Shown here in pieces: positions 1 to 8,480 of a stretch of DNA of 41,379 nt. Each line of letters starts with the position of its first letter. Positions within the stretch are counted from its first letter, which is position 1. The stretch comes from Deltaproteobacteria bacterium (lineage in GTDB: Bacteria > Desulfobacterota > Dissulfuribacteria > Dissulfuribacterales > QOAL01). The stretch is from positions 1 to 41,379 of the forward strand of contig JAJRZR010000010.1 in NCBI GenBank assembly GCA_024275145.1. Reading direction: 5' to 3'. Position numbers and translations under genes: made by a program. Under the pieces are notes generated by a model. That model searched no databases. It worked only from the letters and a program-made list of their open reading frames with translations, and was not told the origin of the DNA.

Positions 1-392
1 AAAAGAAACTGGACCAGATTATCGACAATATAGCTGGCCATCTCCAGGAACGGGGTGTGGATCTCGCAAGGGCGGGTCTTGACGAAGGCAGGTTAAGGGA
101 AAAGATGAAGAAAGACGCCCTGACCCAGGTCAAGATAGAGCTTATCCTTGATAAGATAGCTGAAAAAGAAGGGATAGACATACCTGAGGGGGAACTTGAA
201 CAATATTCTAATTACGTCGAGAACCACTATGACAGTCTGCACGTGGATAAGCGTCAGCTTCAGTCCGCTGTCTTTGACAGTGTCATTCCCAAGCTCAAGG
301 CACAAAAGACCGTGGATTTTTTACTTGAACAGGCGGACATCAAGACCGGTGGCAGACAAGACGCCGAGAAGGAACCCGTGAGCGAATCCTGA
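1..392 (+). CDS. tig: Trigger factor, C-terminal part (5' end outside window)
   Basis: The reading frame is open from base 3 and ends at TGA 390-392, giving about 129 residues. The sequence is helical and charged and resembles the C-terminal, substrate-cradling domain of trigger factor, the ribosome-bound peptidyl-prolyl isomerase and chaperone. The partial protein shows no catalytic motif, so the call rests on the style of the helices (KMKKDALTQVKIELILDKIA) and on the order tig-clpP-clpX-lon, which is a common bacterial arrangement. A GTG at 57 is internal to the frame and is not a likely start, because the same frame continues upstream of it. The acidic tail after about residue 110 is typical of trigger factors. 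Confidence is high from context. Confidence 0.85.
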   Translation, partial: KKLDQIIDNIAGHLQERGVDLARAGLDEGRLREKMKKDALTQVKIELILDKIAEKEGIDIPEGELEQYSNYVENHYDSLHVDKRQLQSAVFDSVIPKLKAQKTVDFLLEQADIKTGGRQDAEKEPVSES

Positions 393-446
393 GCCATTTT
401 TGAAGTATTTTTGCCGGAACGATTTTAGAATAAGGGGTTGAAAAAA

Positions 447-1061
447 ATGCCGTTAATACCTATGGTTATAGAACAAAGCCCAAGGGGTGAAAGGGCGTAT
501 GACATCTATTCACGCCTTCTCAAGGAAAGGATCATCTTCCTGGGTGGAGCGGTGAACGATGAAATCGCAAATCTCGTTATTGCCCAGCTCCTATTCCTTG
601 AGGCTGAAGATCCCAAAAGGGATATCACCATGTACATAAATTCTCCGGGGGGACTGGTAACCGCCGGACTCGCCATATACGATACCATGCAATATATAAA
701 GGCAGATGTCAGTACATTGTGCCTGGGTCAGGCTGCTAGCATGGGAGCGCTGCTATTGGCGGCAGGCACTCCGGGGAAGAGGTATTCCCTGCCCAATTCC
801 AGGATATTGATCCACCAACCCATGGGTGGATTTCAGGGCCAGGCCACTGATATCGATATCCACGCCAGGGAGATTCTGAAGTTGAGGCAAAGGCTGAACG
901 AGATCCTTTCAAGGCATTGTGGTCAGCCAATGGAAAAGGTCCAGGCAGATACCGAGCGGGATTATTTCATGGGTAGCCATGAAGCAAAGGACTACGGCCT
1001 GATAGATCAGGTCATTGAGAAAAGAGAGCTTAGCAGCCAGGAGGACAAACCGGATGGCTAA
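447..1061 (+). CDS. clpP: ATP-dependent Clp protease proteolytic subunit
   Basis: This is the serine peptidase of the ClpXP/ClpAP barrel, which degrades unfolded and tagged proteins in the cytoplasm. With the start at ATG 447 it has 204 residues, a normal ClpP length. The catalytic triad is visible: Ser98 in GQAASMGA, His123 in ILIHQPMGG, and Asp172 in TERDYFMG. The MYINSPGG segment that forms the oxyanion region is present. I chose ATG 447 over TTG 438 because AAGGGG at 432-437 is well spaced for 447 and too close for 438, and homologues begin near [10 protein letters not shown]. The stop codon overlaps the clpX start by 8 bases, which suggests translational coupling. Confidence 0.97.
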   Translation: MPLIPMVIEQSPRGERAYDIYSRLLKERIIFLGGAVNDEIANLVIAQLLFLEAEDPKRDITMYINSPGGLVTAGLAIYDTMQYIKADVSTLCLGQAASMGALLLAAGTPGKRYSLPNSRILIHQPMGGFQGQATDIDIHAREILKLRQRLNEILSRHCGQPMEKVQADTERDYFMGSHEAKDYGLIDQVIEKRELSSQEDKPDG

Positions 1062-2328
1062 TGACAACAAGGACTTTGAAAACCAGGGGGATCTGAGCTG
1101 TTCATTCTGCGGCAAGGGCCAGGGTGAGGTCAAGAAGCTTATCGCCGGGCCCAATGTCTACATATGCGATGAATGCATAGATCTCTGCAATGATATTATC
1201 GCTGAAGACTACGAAGGCGAAGAGGAAGGCGGGCCCCAGGGTTCGCGTATACTCAAGCCTGCCGGGATAAAGGCGCTTCTGGATGAATATGTGGTTGGAC
1301 AAGAGGTGGCCAAGAAGATCCTCTCGGTGGCGGTCCACAATCACTATAAACGGATCGATTCCAACCTTAAACTTGAGGATGTCGAGCTTCAAAAGAGTAA
1401 CATCGTCCTCATAGGTCCTACAGGAAGCGGCAAGACCCTCCTGGCCCAGACCCTGGCTAAGATACTCAATGTTCCCTTTACGATCGCCGATGCTACCACC
1501 CTCACCGAGGCTGGTTACGTGGGCGAAGACGTTGAAAATATCATATTGAACCTGCTTCAGGCAGCCGATTACGATGTAGAGCTCGCAAGCCGTGGAATTG
1601 TATATATAGACGAGATAGACAAAATTGCCAGGAAGTCTGATAGCCCTTCCATAACCAGAGACGTCTCCGGAGAGGGGGTCCAGCAGGCCCTTCTCAAGAT
1701 CATCGAGGGCACCATGGCAAACGTGCCGCCCAAGGGGGGACGCAAGCATCCCCAACAGGATTTCGTGAAGGTCGATACTACTAATATCCTTTTCATCGTG
1801 GGCGGTGCCTTCGTGGGGCTCGATTCCATCATAAAGGCCAGGCTGGGAAAATATTCTATCGGTTTTGGTGCCGATGTCCAGGGGGCACGAGACCTCTCCC
1901 TTGGTGAGGTTCTGAAGCAGGTACAACCTGAAGACCTTATAAAATATGGCCTCATACCTGAGCTTGTGGGACGTATTCCGGTCGCGGCCACCTTGGAGGA
2001 ACTGGAGGAAGAAGACCTGGTCAAGATCCTCAGGGAGCCCAAGAATGCCCTGATAAAGCAGTTTCAGAAGCTTTTTTCCATGGACAATGTTGAACTTCAT
2101 TTTACGGATGACGCCGTGCGTGCCATTGCCAGGGAGGCGATAAAGCGCAAGACAGGGGCCAGGGGGCTTCGGGCAATCCTTGAGCAGGCCATGCTTGATG
2201 TAATGTATGAGCTTCCATCCAGGGAAGGGGTAAAGGAGTGTGTAATAAGTGAAGAGGTCATACTGAACAAATCAGAGCCCATACTCTTATTTGAAGGTGA
2301 TCACGAGGCAAAGGCAAAGGCATCCTAG
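1054..2328 (+). CDS. clpX: ATP-dependent Clp protease ATP-binding subunit ClpX
   Basis: ClpX is the AAA+ unfoldase that recognises substrates and threads them into ClpP. The 424-residue protein has the N-terminal zinc-binding domain (Cys16, Cys19, Cys38, Cys41), Walker A GPTGSGKT at 121-128, Walker B with Asp186-Glu187 (VYIDEIDK), the GYVGEDVE pore loop, and the Ile269-Gly270-Phe271 loop that docks on ClpP. ATG 1054 is preceded by CCAGGAGG at 1038-1043. The longer frame from 1015 only adds sequence overlapping the end of clpP. The gene ends in TAG, which looks like a genuine terminator here because family members end at about this point. Confidence 0.98.
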   Translation: MANDNKDFENQGDLSCSFCGKGQGEVKKLIAGPNVYICDECIDLCNDIIAEDYEGEEEGGPQGSRILKPAGIKALLDEYVVGQEVAKKILSVAVHNHYKRIDSNLKLEDVELQKSNIVLIGPTGSGKTLLAQTLAKILNVPFTIADATTLTEAGYVGEDVENIILNLLQAADYDVELASRGIVYIDEIDKIARKSDSPSITRDVSGEGVQQALLKIIEGTMANVPPKGGRKHPQQDFVKVDTTNILFIVGGAFVGLDSIIKARLGKYSIGFGADVQGARDLSLGEVLKQVQPEDLIKYGLIPELVGRIPVAATLEELEEEDLVKILREPKNALIKQFQKLFSMDNVELHFTDDAVRAIAREAIKRKTGARGLRAILEQAMLDVMYELPSREGVKECVISEEVILNKSEPILLFEGDHEAKAKAS

Positions 2329-2410
2329 GTTTGTGACCGGTTGTCCTTTCAGGGGCCATCGTAGAGATCAACCTTCGAGGTGGATAAAGAAGCAGGCGAA
2401 ACAGGATTTT

Positions 2411-4837
2411 ATGAGTAGAGAACAAAAAACCGTAACATTACCTTTGCTACCCTTGCGGGATATAGTCCTATTTCCCCATATGGTTGCCCCCCTTTTTGTC
2501 GGCCGGGACAAATCTGTCCAGGCGATCGAACGGGCCATGTCTGAAAACCAGGAGATATTCCTGTCAGCCCAGAAAGATGCCAAGGTGGATGATCCCAAGG
2601 CAAAGGATATCTATCCGGTGGGCACTATAGGTAATATCCTGCAGCTTCTGCGCCTCCCTGATGGTACGGTCAAGGCCCTTATCGAAGGGAAGCGCCGTGC
2701 GAGGATCAAACGTTTTGCCTCTGGAGACAAGTATTTTGTGGTCGATGTGGAACCCTTTCCACAGGTATCCGTGGCAGGTCACGAGATCGAGGCGCTGATA
2801 CGTCTTACCATTTCCGCTTTTGAAGATTATGTGAAGCTCAATAAGAAGGTCCCGCCAGAAGTCGTGCTTTCCATATCCTCCATCACCGATCCGGCGCGCC
2901 TGGCGGATACGATAGCATCGCATGTTTCCCTGAAGGTGGCCGATAAGCAGTCGGTGCTTGAAGAGCTTCATCCTGGAAAGAGGCTCGAAAGGCTCTACGG
3001 GCTGATGACATCCGAGGCACAGATTGCCCAGATGGAGCAGAGAATCAAGGACCGGGTCAAGAAGCAGATGGAAAAGAACCAGAAGGATTACTATCTGAAC
3101 GAGCAGATCCGGGCCATACAGAAGGAAATGGGCCAGAAGGATGATGCCCAGAGCGAGATACAGGAGCTCGAAAAGAAAATCAAGCGAAAGAAGCTTTCAA
3201 AGGAGGCCGCTGCCAAGGTCAAATCCGAGCTCAAGAAATTGAAGATGATGGCGCCCATGTCTGCTGAGGCCACGGTGGTAAGGAATTACATAGACTGGAT
3301 ACTGGCCCTTCCCTGGCATGAAAAGACCAGGGACAAACATGACATAGTAGAGGCCGAGCGTATACTAAACGAGGATCATTATGGGCTTGAAAAACCAAAG
3401 GAGAGGATACTGGAGTATCTGGCCGTCCAGAGCCTGGTAAAAAAGATGAAGGGGCCCATCCTGTGTCTGGTGGGGCCACCTGGTGTAGGCAAGACCTCCC
3501 TGGCAAGGTCCGTGGCCAGGGCCATGGGAAGGAACTTCGTGCGGCTTTCCCTGGGTGGGGTCAGGGACGAGGCCGAGATCCGCGGTCACAGGCGCACCTA
3601 TATAGGGGCACTTCCAGGAAAGATCATCCAATCCCTCAAGAAGGCCAAGAGCAATAATCCTGTATTCTGCCTGGACGAGGTGGACAAGATGAGTTCTGAT
3701 TTCCGGGGCGATCCGGCATCTGCCCTCCTCGAGGTGCTTGACCCGGAGCAGAATTTTGCCTTCAATGACCATTACCTGGATCTCGATTATGATCTTTCCG
3801 AGGTCCTGTTTATAACGACGGCCAACGCCCTACATACCATCCCGCTACCGCTTCAGGACAGGATGGAGATTATAGAGATACCCGGTTATACCGAGGAAGA
3901 AAAGCTGGAGATCGCCAAGGGTTTCCTGGTACCACGGCAACTTGAGGCCCATGGTCTCAAGCGTGAACAGATGCAGATCACAGATGGCGCCATACTTGAG
4001 ATCGTGAGGTCCTATACCAGGGAGGCCGGGGTCAGAAACCTGGAGAGGAAGATTGCATCGCTTTGCCGGAAGGCTGCCAGGGAAATCGTAAAGGATAGGG
4101 AAAGGAGGCGTCTCATAAGGATAAGCCGATTGTCCCTGAATAAATACCTGGGGGTTCCGCGCTACCGGCATAACCAGACAGAGGACAAGGCACAGACCGG
4201 GGTTGCCACAGGACTTGCCTGGACCGAGACCGGGGGTACCCTGCTTCAGATAGAGGCAGCGGTTATGCCAGGGAAGGGAAGGTTGACCATTACCGGGAAA
4301 TTGGGCGACGTGATGCAGGAATCCGTTCAGGCAGCCATGAGTTACGTTCGTTCACGGGCCCATCAGTTCGGTCTACCCTGGGATTTCTATCAAAGGGTGG
4401 ATATCCATGTGCATGTCCCGGAGGGCGCCATTCCCAAGGATGGGCCGTCGGCTGGGATAACCATCGCCACTGCATTGGTATCCGCCTTGCTGAAGGTGCC
4501 GGTAAGACATGATGTGGCCATGACCGGAGAAATTACCCTCAGGGGAAGGGTTCTGCCCATTGGTGGACTGAAGGAAAAGCTCCTTGCCGCCAGGCGAAGT
4601 GACATGCGGCAGGTGTTGATTCCCAAGGAAAACGAAAAGGATTTGAAAGAGATCCCTGCAAAGATACTTCGGGCGGTCAAAATCGATTTCGTGGATCACA
4701 TGGACCAGGTGCTGAGGCATGCTATGGAATTCGAGGATCCGGACAAGTTGTTCAATGATCTGGCAATGAGCGAGGCCCCTAACTGGTTTGACATAAGGGG
4801 GCCCCAACCCCAGGATGAGCCCCATGCTACCCATTAA
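2411..4837 (+). CDS. lon: ATP-dependent Lon protease
   Basis: Lon is a single-chain AAA+ serine protease of the cytoplasm that removes damaged and short-lived regulatory proteins. With ATG 2411 it has 808 residues. The order is: N-terminal substrate domain from about residue 10 ([15 protein letters not shown]), a central coiled coil around 190-290, Walker A GPPGVGKT near 353, Walker B CLDEVDK, and the C-terminal peptidase with the catalytic pair Ser680 (PKDGPSAG) and Lys723 (GLKEK), spaced 43 apart as in E. coli Lon. The frame is open upstream to 2291, but that part is unlike Lon and overlaps clpX. An AGGA near 2402 precedes the chosen start. The stop is TAA. Confidence 0.97.
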   Translation: MSREQKTVTLPLLPLRDIVLFPHMVAPLFVGRDKSVQAIERAMSENQEIFLSAQKDAKVDDPKAKDIYPVGTIGNILQLLRLPDGTVKALIEGKRRARIKRFASGDKYFVVDVEPFPQVSVAGHEIEALIRLTISAFEDYVKLNKKVPPEVVLSISSITDPARLADTIASHVSLKVADKQSVLEELHPGKRLERLYGLMTSEAQIAQMEQRIKDRVKKQMEKNQKDYYLNEQIRAIQKEMGQKDDAQSEIQELEKKIKRKKLSKEAAAKVKSELKKLKMMAPMSAEATVVRNYIDWILALPWHEKTRDKHDIVEAERILNEDHYGLEKPKERILEYLAVQSLVKKMKGPILCLVGPPGVGKTSLARSVARAMGRNFVRLSLGGVRDEAEIRGHRRTYIGALPGKIIQSLKKAKSNNPVFCLDEVDKMSSDFRGDPASALLEVLDPEQNFAFNDHYLDLDYDLSEVLFITTANALHTIPLPLQDRMEIIEIPGYTEEEKLEIAKGFLVPRQLEAHGLKREQMQITDGAILEIVRSYTREAGVRNLERKIASLCRKAAREIVKDRERRRLIRISRLSLNKYLGVPRYRHNQTEDKAQTGVATGLAWTETGGTLLQIEAAVMPGKGRLTITGKLGDVMQESVQAAMSYVRSRAHQFGLPWDFYQRVDIHVHVPEGAIPKDGPSAGITIATALVSALLKVPVRHDVAMTGEITLRGRVLPIGGLKEKLLAARRSDMRQVLIPKENEKDLKEIPAKILRAVKIDFVDHMDQVLRHAMEFEDPDKLFNDLAMSEAPNWFDIRGPQPQDEPHATH

Positions 4838-4860
4838 TGCAGTCACAGATAACCAGGTTG

Positions 4861-4866
4861 TATAAT
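4861..4866 (+). promoter_or_regulatory. Possible -10 element upstream of the RfaH-like gene
   Basis: A perfect TATAAT lies 24 bases after the lon stop codon. The hexamer at the usual -35 distance is poor (TGCAGT), so the assignment rests on the -10 alone plus its place between an operon end and a separately regulated gene. Confidence 0.3.
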
Positions 4867-4912
4867 ATAGCGAGAATACGCTTAAAAATGGTCTGTGTTC
4901 GTGTCATCCAGG

Positions 4913-4961
4913 TGCGGCATATCCTGGGTTATGCATTTATCCCCAAGGGTTACGTGCCGCA
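4913..4961 (+). promoter_or_regulatory. Two-part RNA hairpin in the leader of the RfaH-like gene
   Basis: TGCGGCA (4913-4919) pairs with TGCCGCA (4955-4961). Inside it CCTGGG (4923-4928) pairs with CCCAAGG (4942-4948) with one bulge. The hairpin lies about 150 bases before the start codon and has no U-tract, so it is not a classical terminator. A leader control element is an inference from position only. The rest of 4838-5108 shows no gene. Confidence 0.3.
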
Positions 4962-5108
4962 TGAAGAGTTCGGTTAAAGCATGCCGGTCATTATGTCGAT
5001 AGTTTAAAAAGGTCATATTCCAGGATTGAAGGACTTGATGACAAGTCTATAGGGTCGTCGCAACGCGGCAGGGTAGTGTAGTCGTGTTTTTCCCAGGAGG
5101 TAAACGGC

Positions 5109-5654
5109 TTGAAGGGGAGATGGTTTGCCATACGAACACAGCCCAGGAAGGAGCACCTCGCGCGCACTCACTATCTGCGTCAGGGTTTTCATGTCTATTT
5201 CCCAAGGATATTAAAGCTCAGAAGGCATGCCAGGAAGGTGGACTTCGTCCCCCGTCCCCTTTTCCCAGGTTATCTGTTCCTGAATCTCGAGAGCCATCAG
5301 GAGGATTGGATAGCCATCAGCAGCACCATAGGGGCAGTAGGGCCGGTGCGCTTTGGCAGTTTTTCCCCACCAGTCCCGGCATGGTTTATCGATCTGTTGC
5401 GCAACAGGGAAGATGGTGAGGGATTTATCCGTCTTTCCCTGGAACAAAGGACCGGTTTGAAACCGGGTGCCAGGGTGAAGGTAATCTGTGCCGATATGAC
5501 GGCGATCGAAGGGGTATTTCAGGGCCTAAAGGGGAAGGATCGGGCCCTTGTCCTGCTTGATTTGCTCAAAAGGCAGATCCCTACGGTAGTAAGCCTCAAT
5601 GCATTGGAGACAGTTCAGGGAGATGGATATCCTATGCTCTCCAACCTTCCTTGA
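5109..5654 (+). CDS. NusG/RfaH-family transcription antiterminator
   Basis: The 181-residue protein has the NusG N-terminal domain (WFAIRTQPRKEHLA, then RPLFPGYLFL) and a C-terminal KOW-type domain from about residue 125 (LKPGARVKVI). The first part binds RNA polymerase across its cleft; specialised NusG paralogues such as RfaH let polymerase read through long operons, often those for surface polysaccharides. It starts at TTG 5109, with AGGAGG at 5095-5100 at ideal spacing. It sits just before the EPS region and far from rplK/rplA, where housekeeping nusG usually lies, which favours a specialised paralogue acting on the downstream operon. The target operon is inferred from position. The stop is TGA. 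Confidence 0.85.
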   Translation: MKGRWFAIRTQPRKEHLARTHYLRQGFHVYFPRILKLRRHARKVDFVPRPLFPGYLFLNLESHQEDWIAISSTIGAVGPVRFGSFSPPVPAWFIDLLRNREDGEGFIRLSLEQRTGLKPGARVKVICADMTAIEGVFQGLKGKDRALVLLDLLKRQIPTVVSLNALETVQGDGYPMLSNLP

Positions 5655-5664
5655 TCCACCATGG

Positions 5665-5718
5665 TTGACAAAAGGCGGCCGGTGTAGTTTTATCTAAGGT
5701 CTGTTCATTGATTGAACA
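5665..5718 (+). promoter_or_regulatory. Putative sigma-70 promoter with overlapping palindromic operator
   Basis: TTGACA (5665-5670), 17 bases, then TTTTAT (5688-5693) form a plausible promoter pointing to the EPS genes. The perfect palindrome TGTTCA-N5-TGAACA (5702-5718) covers the expected transcription start, as a repressor operator would. No gene follows until 6272, so the transcript would carry a leader of about 560 bases containing repeat copy A. The bound regulator is unknown. Apart from this site and repeat copy A, 5655-6271 shows nothing I can support. Confidence 0.45.
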
Positions 5719-6008
5719 TGCCCTTTTGAAACAGCCAGGCATGTATCCTCTGGGTAAGGGAAAAGTAACCGGTTGAAAGTTTGCCCTTTCACCCCAATGG
5801 CGGTAGCATGCCCACATTCACGCCGTCCCTTTTCCATTGAGGGCTTTCCTGTCTGTTCCCAGGATATCTACGGCGGATCCAACAGAGGTAAAGGGGGTCT
5901 TTAGAGTATCCTTTGATCAATCCTGCAAGCCCGCAGGTTTGCCAAAGGTCATATTCCCTGTACTCCAAGTGCTGGGAATGCAGCAGATGTATGCCTGGTG
6001 GCCATAAT

Positions 6009-6250
6009 CTCAAAATATGCACTTCAAGTGCCTAGAAAAAGATTTTAAATATTTAGCTACGACTTCTTCAACCATTCATTCACCTAAAAGGCATGGTCTC
6101 ATCCAACCTTATATCTCAGGTGCTTGAAGCCGCAAGAGGGCTCGCGATTTTACCGAATCTGCTGCGTTGCCGGGAACTTGAAGTACCAAAGTAGGTCTGC
6201 GTGTCCTTCGCCTTTCAGCTTTGATAAATTTGCGAGCTGCATAGGTTGGG
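6009..6250 (+). repeat. Family-1 MITE-like repeat, copy A (most diverged)
   Basis: About 242 bp, in the orientation opposite to copies B (18579-18833) and C (11638-11849). Shared blocks include TATGCACTTCAAGTGCC near the left end, TTCACCTAAAAGG, CTTGAAGCCGCAAG, TTACCGAATCTGCTG, and GCTGCATAGGTTGGG at the right end. The flanking 5-mers are ATAAT and ATAAA, a near match that fits a decayed target duplication. It separates the promoter-like site from the MarR gene. Confidence 0.8.
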
Positions 6251-6271
6251 ATAAATAGCTACGAGCAATAA

Positions 6272-6601
6272 ATGTTAGACGACAGCCTTCAATACAGACT
6301 CTTCAACCTCCTCCATTCCAGGCCAGCTATAAGCCAGAGGGCAGTGGCCAATTCCCTGGGCATAAGCCTGGGGAAGGCCAATTATTGCCTTCGCGCCTTG
6401 ATCGAAAAGGGTTGGATAAAGGTCAAGGAATTCTCGCGGGACGGGAACAAAAGGGCCTATTCCTATATCCTCACCCCAAAGGGTCTTGAGGAAAAGGCAA
6501 GGGTTACCTTGAGGTTCCTCAGGCGCAAGATGGCAGAATATGAAGCCCTGCAAAGGGAAATCGAGGAGTTGAAGCATGAGATAGAAGAGGTGTCCTCTTA
6601 G
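6272..6601 (+). CDS. EPS-associated MarR-family transcriptional regulator
   Basis: A 109-residue winged-helix DNA-binding protein. The HTH is around residues 18-45 (ISQRAVANSLGISLGKANYC), followed by the wing (IEKGWIKVKEF...NKRAYSYILTPKGLEEKA) and a C-terminal coiled coil (RRKMAEYEALQREIEELKHE). This pattern matches the small MarR-type regulators found with exopolysaccharide loci (family usually named MarR_EPS). It lies 31 bases before manC and probably shares its transcript. The shine-dalgarno is weak. The gene ends in TAG, and the same frame runs without another stop through ten codons into the manC ATG, so readthrough would fuse the two proteins. Its binding site is not known. Confidence 0.88.
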   Translation: MLDDSLQYRLFNLLHSRPAISQRAVANSLGISLGKANYCLRALIEKGWIKVKEFSRDGNKRAYSYILTPKGLEEKARVTLRFLRRKMAEYEALQREIEELKHEIEEVSS

Positions 6602-6631
6602 AGATACCCCTTATATAAGGACACGTTTCCC

Positions 6632-8056
6632 ATGATACTCCCGGTTATCCTCGCCGGCGGGTCTGGAACCCGTCTGTGGCCTCTATCTAGAAAACTGTAT
6701 CCAAAGCAACTCATCTCCTTTTCCGATGATGGCAGGAGCCTTCTGCAAAAGACGATACTTCGTGTAGGTAAGGTGGAAGATACGCTTGCCCCGGTTGTCA
6801 TTTGCAACGAGGAACACCGCTTCATGGTGGCGGAACAGCTTAGAGAGCTGGGCATGGAGGAGGCACGTGTAATACTTGAACCGGCTGGCAGGAATACGGC
6901 CCCGGCGGTGGCAGTAGGCGCCCTTTTCGGGCAGGATGAATGGGATGACCCTATACTCTTGGTGCTTCCGGCTGACCACAGGATTTCTCAAGAAGATACC
7001 TTCAGGAATGCCATAGGCCTTGGAGCGGGGCCGGCGGCTTCGGGAAGGCTGGTTACATTTGGCATCGTTCCTGACAATCCCCATACAGGGTTTGGCTACA
7101 TCAAGAAGGGAATGCCCCTTGAGGGATTTCCCGGCTCCTTTGAGGTGGATGAATTCAGGGAAAAACCCGACAGGGATACTGCCATGAAATATATCGAGGA
7201 TGGCGGTTATTTATGGAACAGCGGTATCTTCATGTTCAGGGGAGGAAGGTTTATCTCGGAGCTGCGCCGGTATGCCCCTGGGGTCATGGATGCCGCTGCT
7301 GCTGCCTATGCTGGTAGAAGGACGGATCTTGATTTCGTTCGCCTGGGCAGGGACGATTTCCTGTCGTCTCCAGGCATTTCTATCGATTATGCCGTGATGG
7401 AGCACACGGCTTCGGCCGCAGTGATTCCGGTATCATGTGGATGGAGCGATCTCGGCTCCTGGTCCACCCTTTGGGAAACAGGCAAAAAGGACGATAATGG
7501 AAATGTCCTCAAGGGGGATGTGATCTCAAAAGACACGAAGGGCTCCATCGTCTTTTCCACCAACCGCTTGGTTGCCACATCCGGCATTCGTGACCTGGTA
7601 CTGGTTGAGACAGCCGATGCGGTGCTCGTGGCATCAAGGAAGAATGCACAAGATGTAAAGGAGATCGTAGCCCACCTGAAGGGGGCTGGACGGGATGAGG
7701 CCATTCTTCACAGGCGTGTATATCGGCCATGGGGCTCCTATGAATGTATAGATAGTGCCGAGCGTTTTCAGGTAAAGAGGATAACCGTAAAACCAGGTGC
7801 TTCCCTTTCCCTGCAGATGCATTACCATCGGGCAGAGCACTGGATAGTGGTCAAAGGGACCGCGAGGATCCAGAGGGGTGATGAGACCTTGATTCTTACC
7901 GAGAATCAATCGACCTATATCCCCTTGGGGGAGGTGCATCGATTGGAGAATCCAGGGGTTATCCCCCTGGAACTCATAGAGGTCCAGTCCGGGAGCTATC
8001 TTGGTGAGGATGACATCGTAAGGTTTGAGGATAACTACGGCAGGGATGCAGGTTGA
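6632..8056 (+). CDS. manC: Mannose-1-phosphate guanylyltransferase / mannose-6-phosphate isomerase
   Basis: This bifunctional enzyme makes GDP-mannose for capsule and EPS: it isomerises fructose-6-P and mannose-6-P and transfers GMP to mannose-1-P. The 474-residue length fits the AlgA/CpsB type. The nucleotidyltransferase signature GGSGTRLWPLSR is at residues 9-20. The FREKP active-site segment follows at about 178, and the C-terminal cupin isomerase domain has RPWGSYE and the metal-binding QMHYHRAEHW. AAGGA at 6617-6621 precedes ATG 6632. It is the sugar-nucleotide supply gene of the EPS block. The stop TGA lies inside a small hairpin (8054-8076). Confidence 0.95.
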   Translation: MILPVILAGGSGTRLWPLSRKLYPKQLISFSDDGRSLLQKTILRVGKVEDTLAPVVICNEEHRFMVAEQLRELGMEEARVILEPAGRNTAPAVAVGALFGQDEWDDPILLVLPADHRISQEDTFRNAIGLGAGPAASGRLVTFGIVPDNPHTGFGYIKKGMPLEGFPGSFEVDEFREKPDRDTAMKYIEDGGYLWNSGIFMFRGGRFISELRRYAPGVMDAAAAAYAGRRTDLDFVRLGRDDFLSSPGISIDYAVMEHTASAAVIPVSCGWSDLGSWSTLWETGKKDDNGNVLKGDVISKDTKGSIVFSTNRLVATSGIRDLVLVETADAVLVASRKNAQDVKEIVAHLKGAGRDEAILHRRVYRPWGSYECIDSAERFQVKRITVKPGASLSLQMHYHRAEHWIVVKGTARIQRGDETLILTENQSTYIPLGEVHRLENPGVIPLELIEVQSGSYLGEDDIVRFEDNYGRDAG

Positions 8057-8076
8057 CTGTGACGGTTTGACAGTCA
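8054..8076 (+). promoter_or_regulatory. Inverted repeat at the manC stop codon
   Basis: TGACTGT (8054-8060) and ACAGTCA (8070-8076) form a perfect 7-bp stem with a 9-base loop. No U-run follows, so it is not an intrinsic terminator. It could be an RNA-stability hairpin or a protein site between manC and the ACP gene. Confidence 0.35.
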
Positions 8077-8234
8077 TAGCCTGGTTGAAAGGGATGAAGC
8101 CCGGGACCCGTGACCAGCCAGGGGAAAATCGTACATGGCACAGGGCATGCTGCAGTCGATCAGCTCTTGCATCCAGGGCGGGGTATGATAAACAACCAGA
8201 CATGTAGAATAGGTAAATATGGGTATAGCATAGC

Positions 8235-8480
8235 ATGGCGTACAGAGATGAAATCAGGTCCTTTATAGTGGAAAATTTTTTGATGGGTGAGGATTCACCA
8301 TCGCTCAAGGATGCCACATCGTTTCTGGAAGAGGGTATAATTGATTCTACAGGTGTTCTTGAGCTTGTGGGGTTTCTCGAAGAGACCTATGGAATAAGGG
8401 TCGAAGACGAGGAGCTTATCCCGGAGAATCTTGACTCTATAGAGAATATTGCCCGCTATCTGGAACAGAAGAAAGGATGA
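8235..8480 (+). CDS. Acyl carrier protein
   Basis: An 81-residue acidic helical protein of the ACP fold. Ser38 in EEGIIDSTGVLELV is the expected attachment site for 4'-phosphopantetheine. It is not the housekeeping fatty-acid ACP, since there is no fab cluster nearby and the DSL motif reads DST. Its stop overlaps the start of the acyl-CoA ligase gene (ATGA at 8477-8480), so the two are translationally coupled and the ligase probably charges this carrier. Such ACP-ligase pairs are known in exosortase-linked EPS loci. The substrate acyl or amino-acyl group cannot be read from the sequence. The RBS is weak. Confidence 0.88.
   Translation: MAYRDEIRSFIVENFLMGEDSPSLKDATSFLEEGIIDSTGVLELVGFLEETYGIRVEDEELIPENLDSIENIARYLEQKKG

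Noticed and set aside
1102-2100. Long minus-strand frame opposite clpX
   Set aside because: It is a shadow of clpX; the clpX protein carries all expected motifs and the minus product resembles nothing.
5789-6022. Minus-strand frames in the 5632-6022 gap
   Set aside because: No ribosome site, no recognisable motif, odd composition, and one runs into repeat copy A.
8054-8076. Intrinsic terminator after manC
   Set aside because: The stem is good but no T-run follows, and the next genes look like the same operon.
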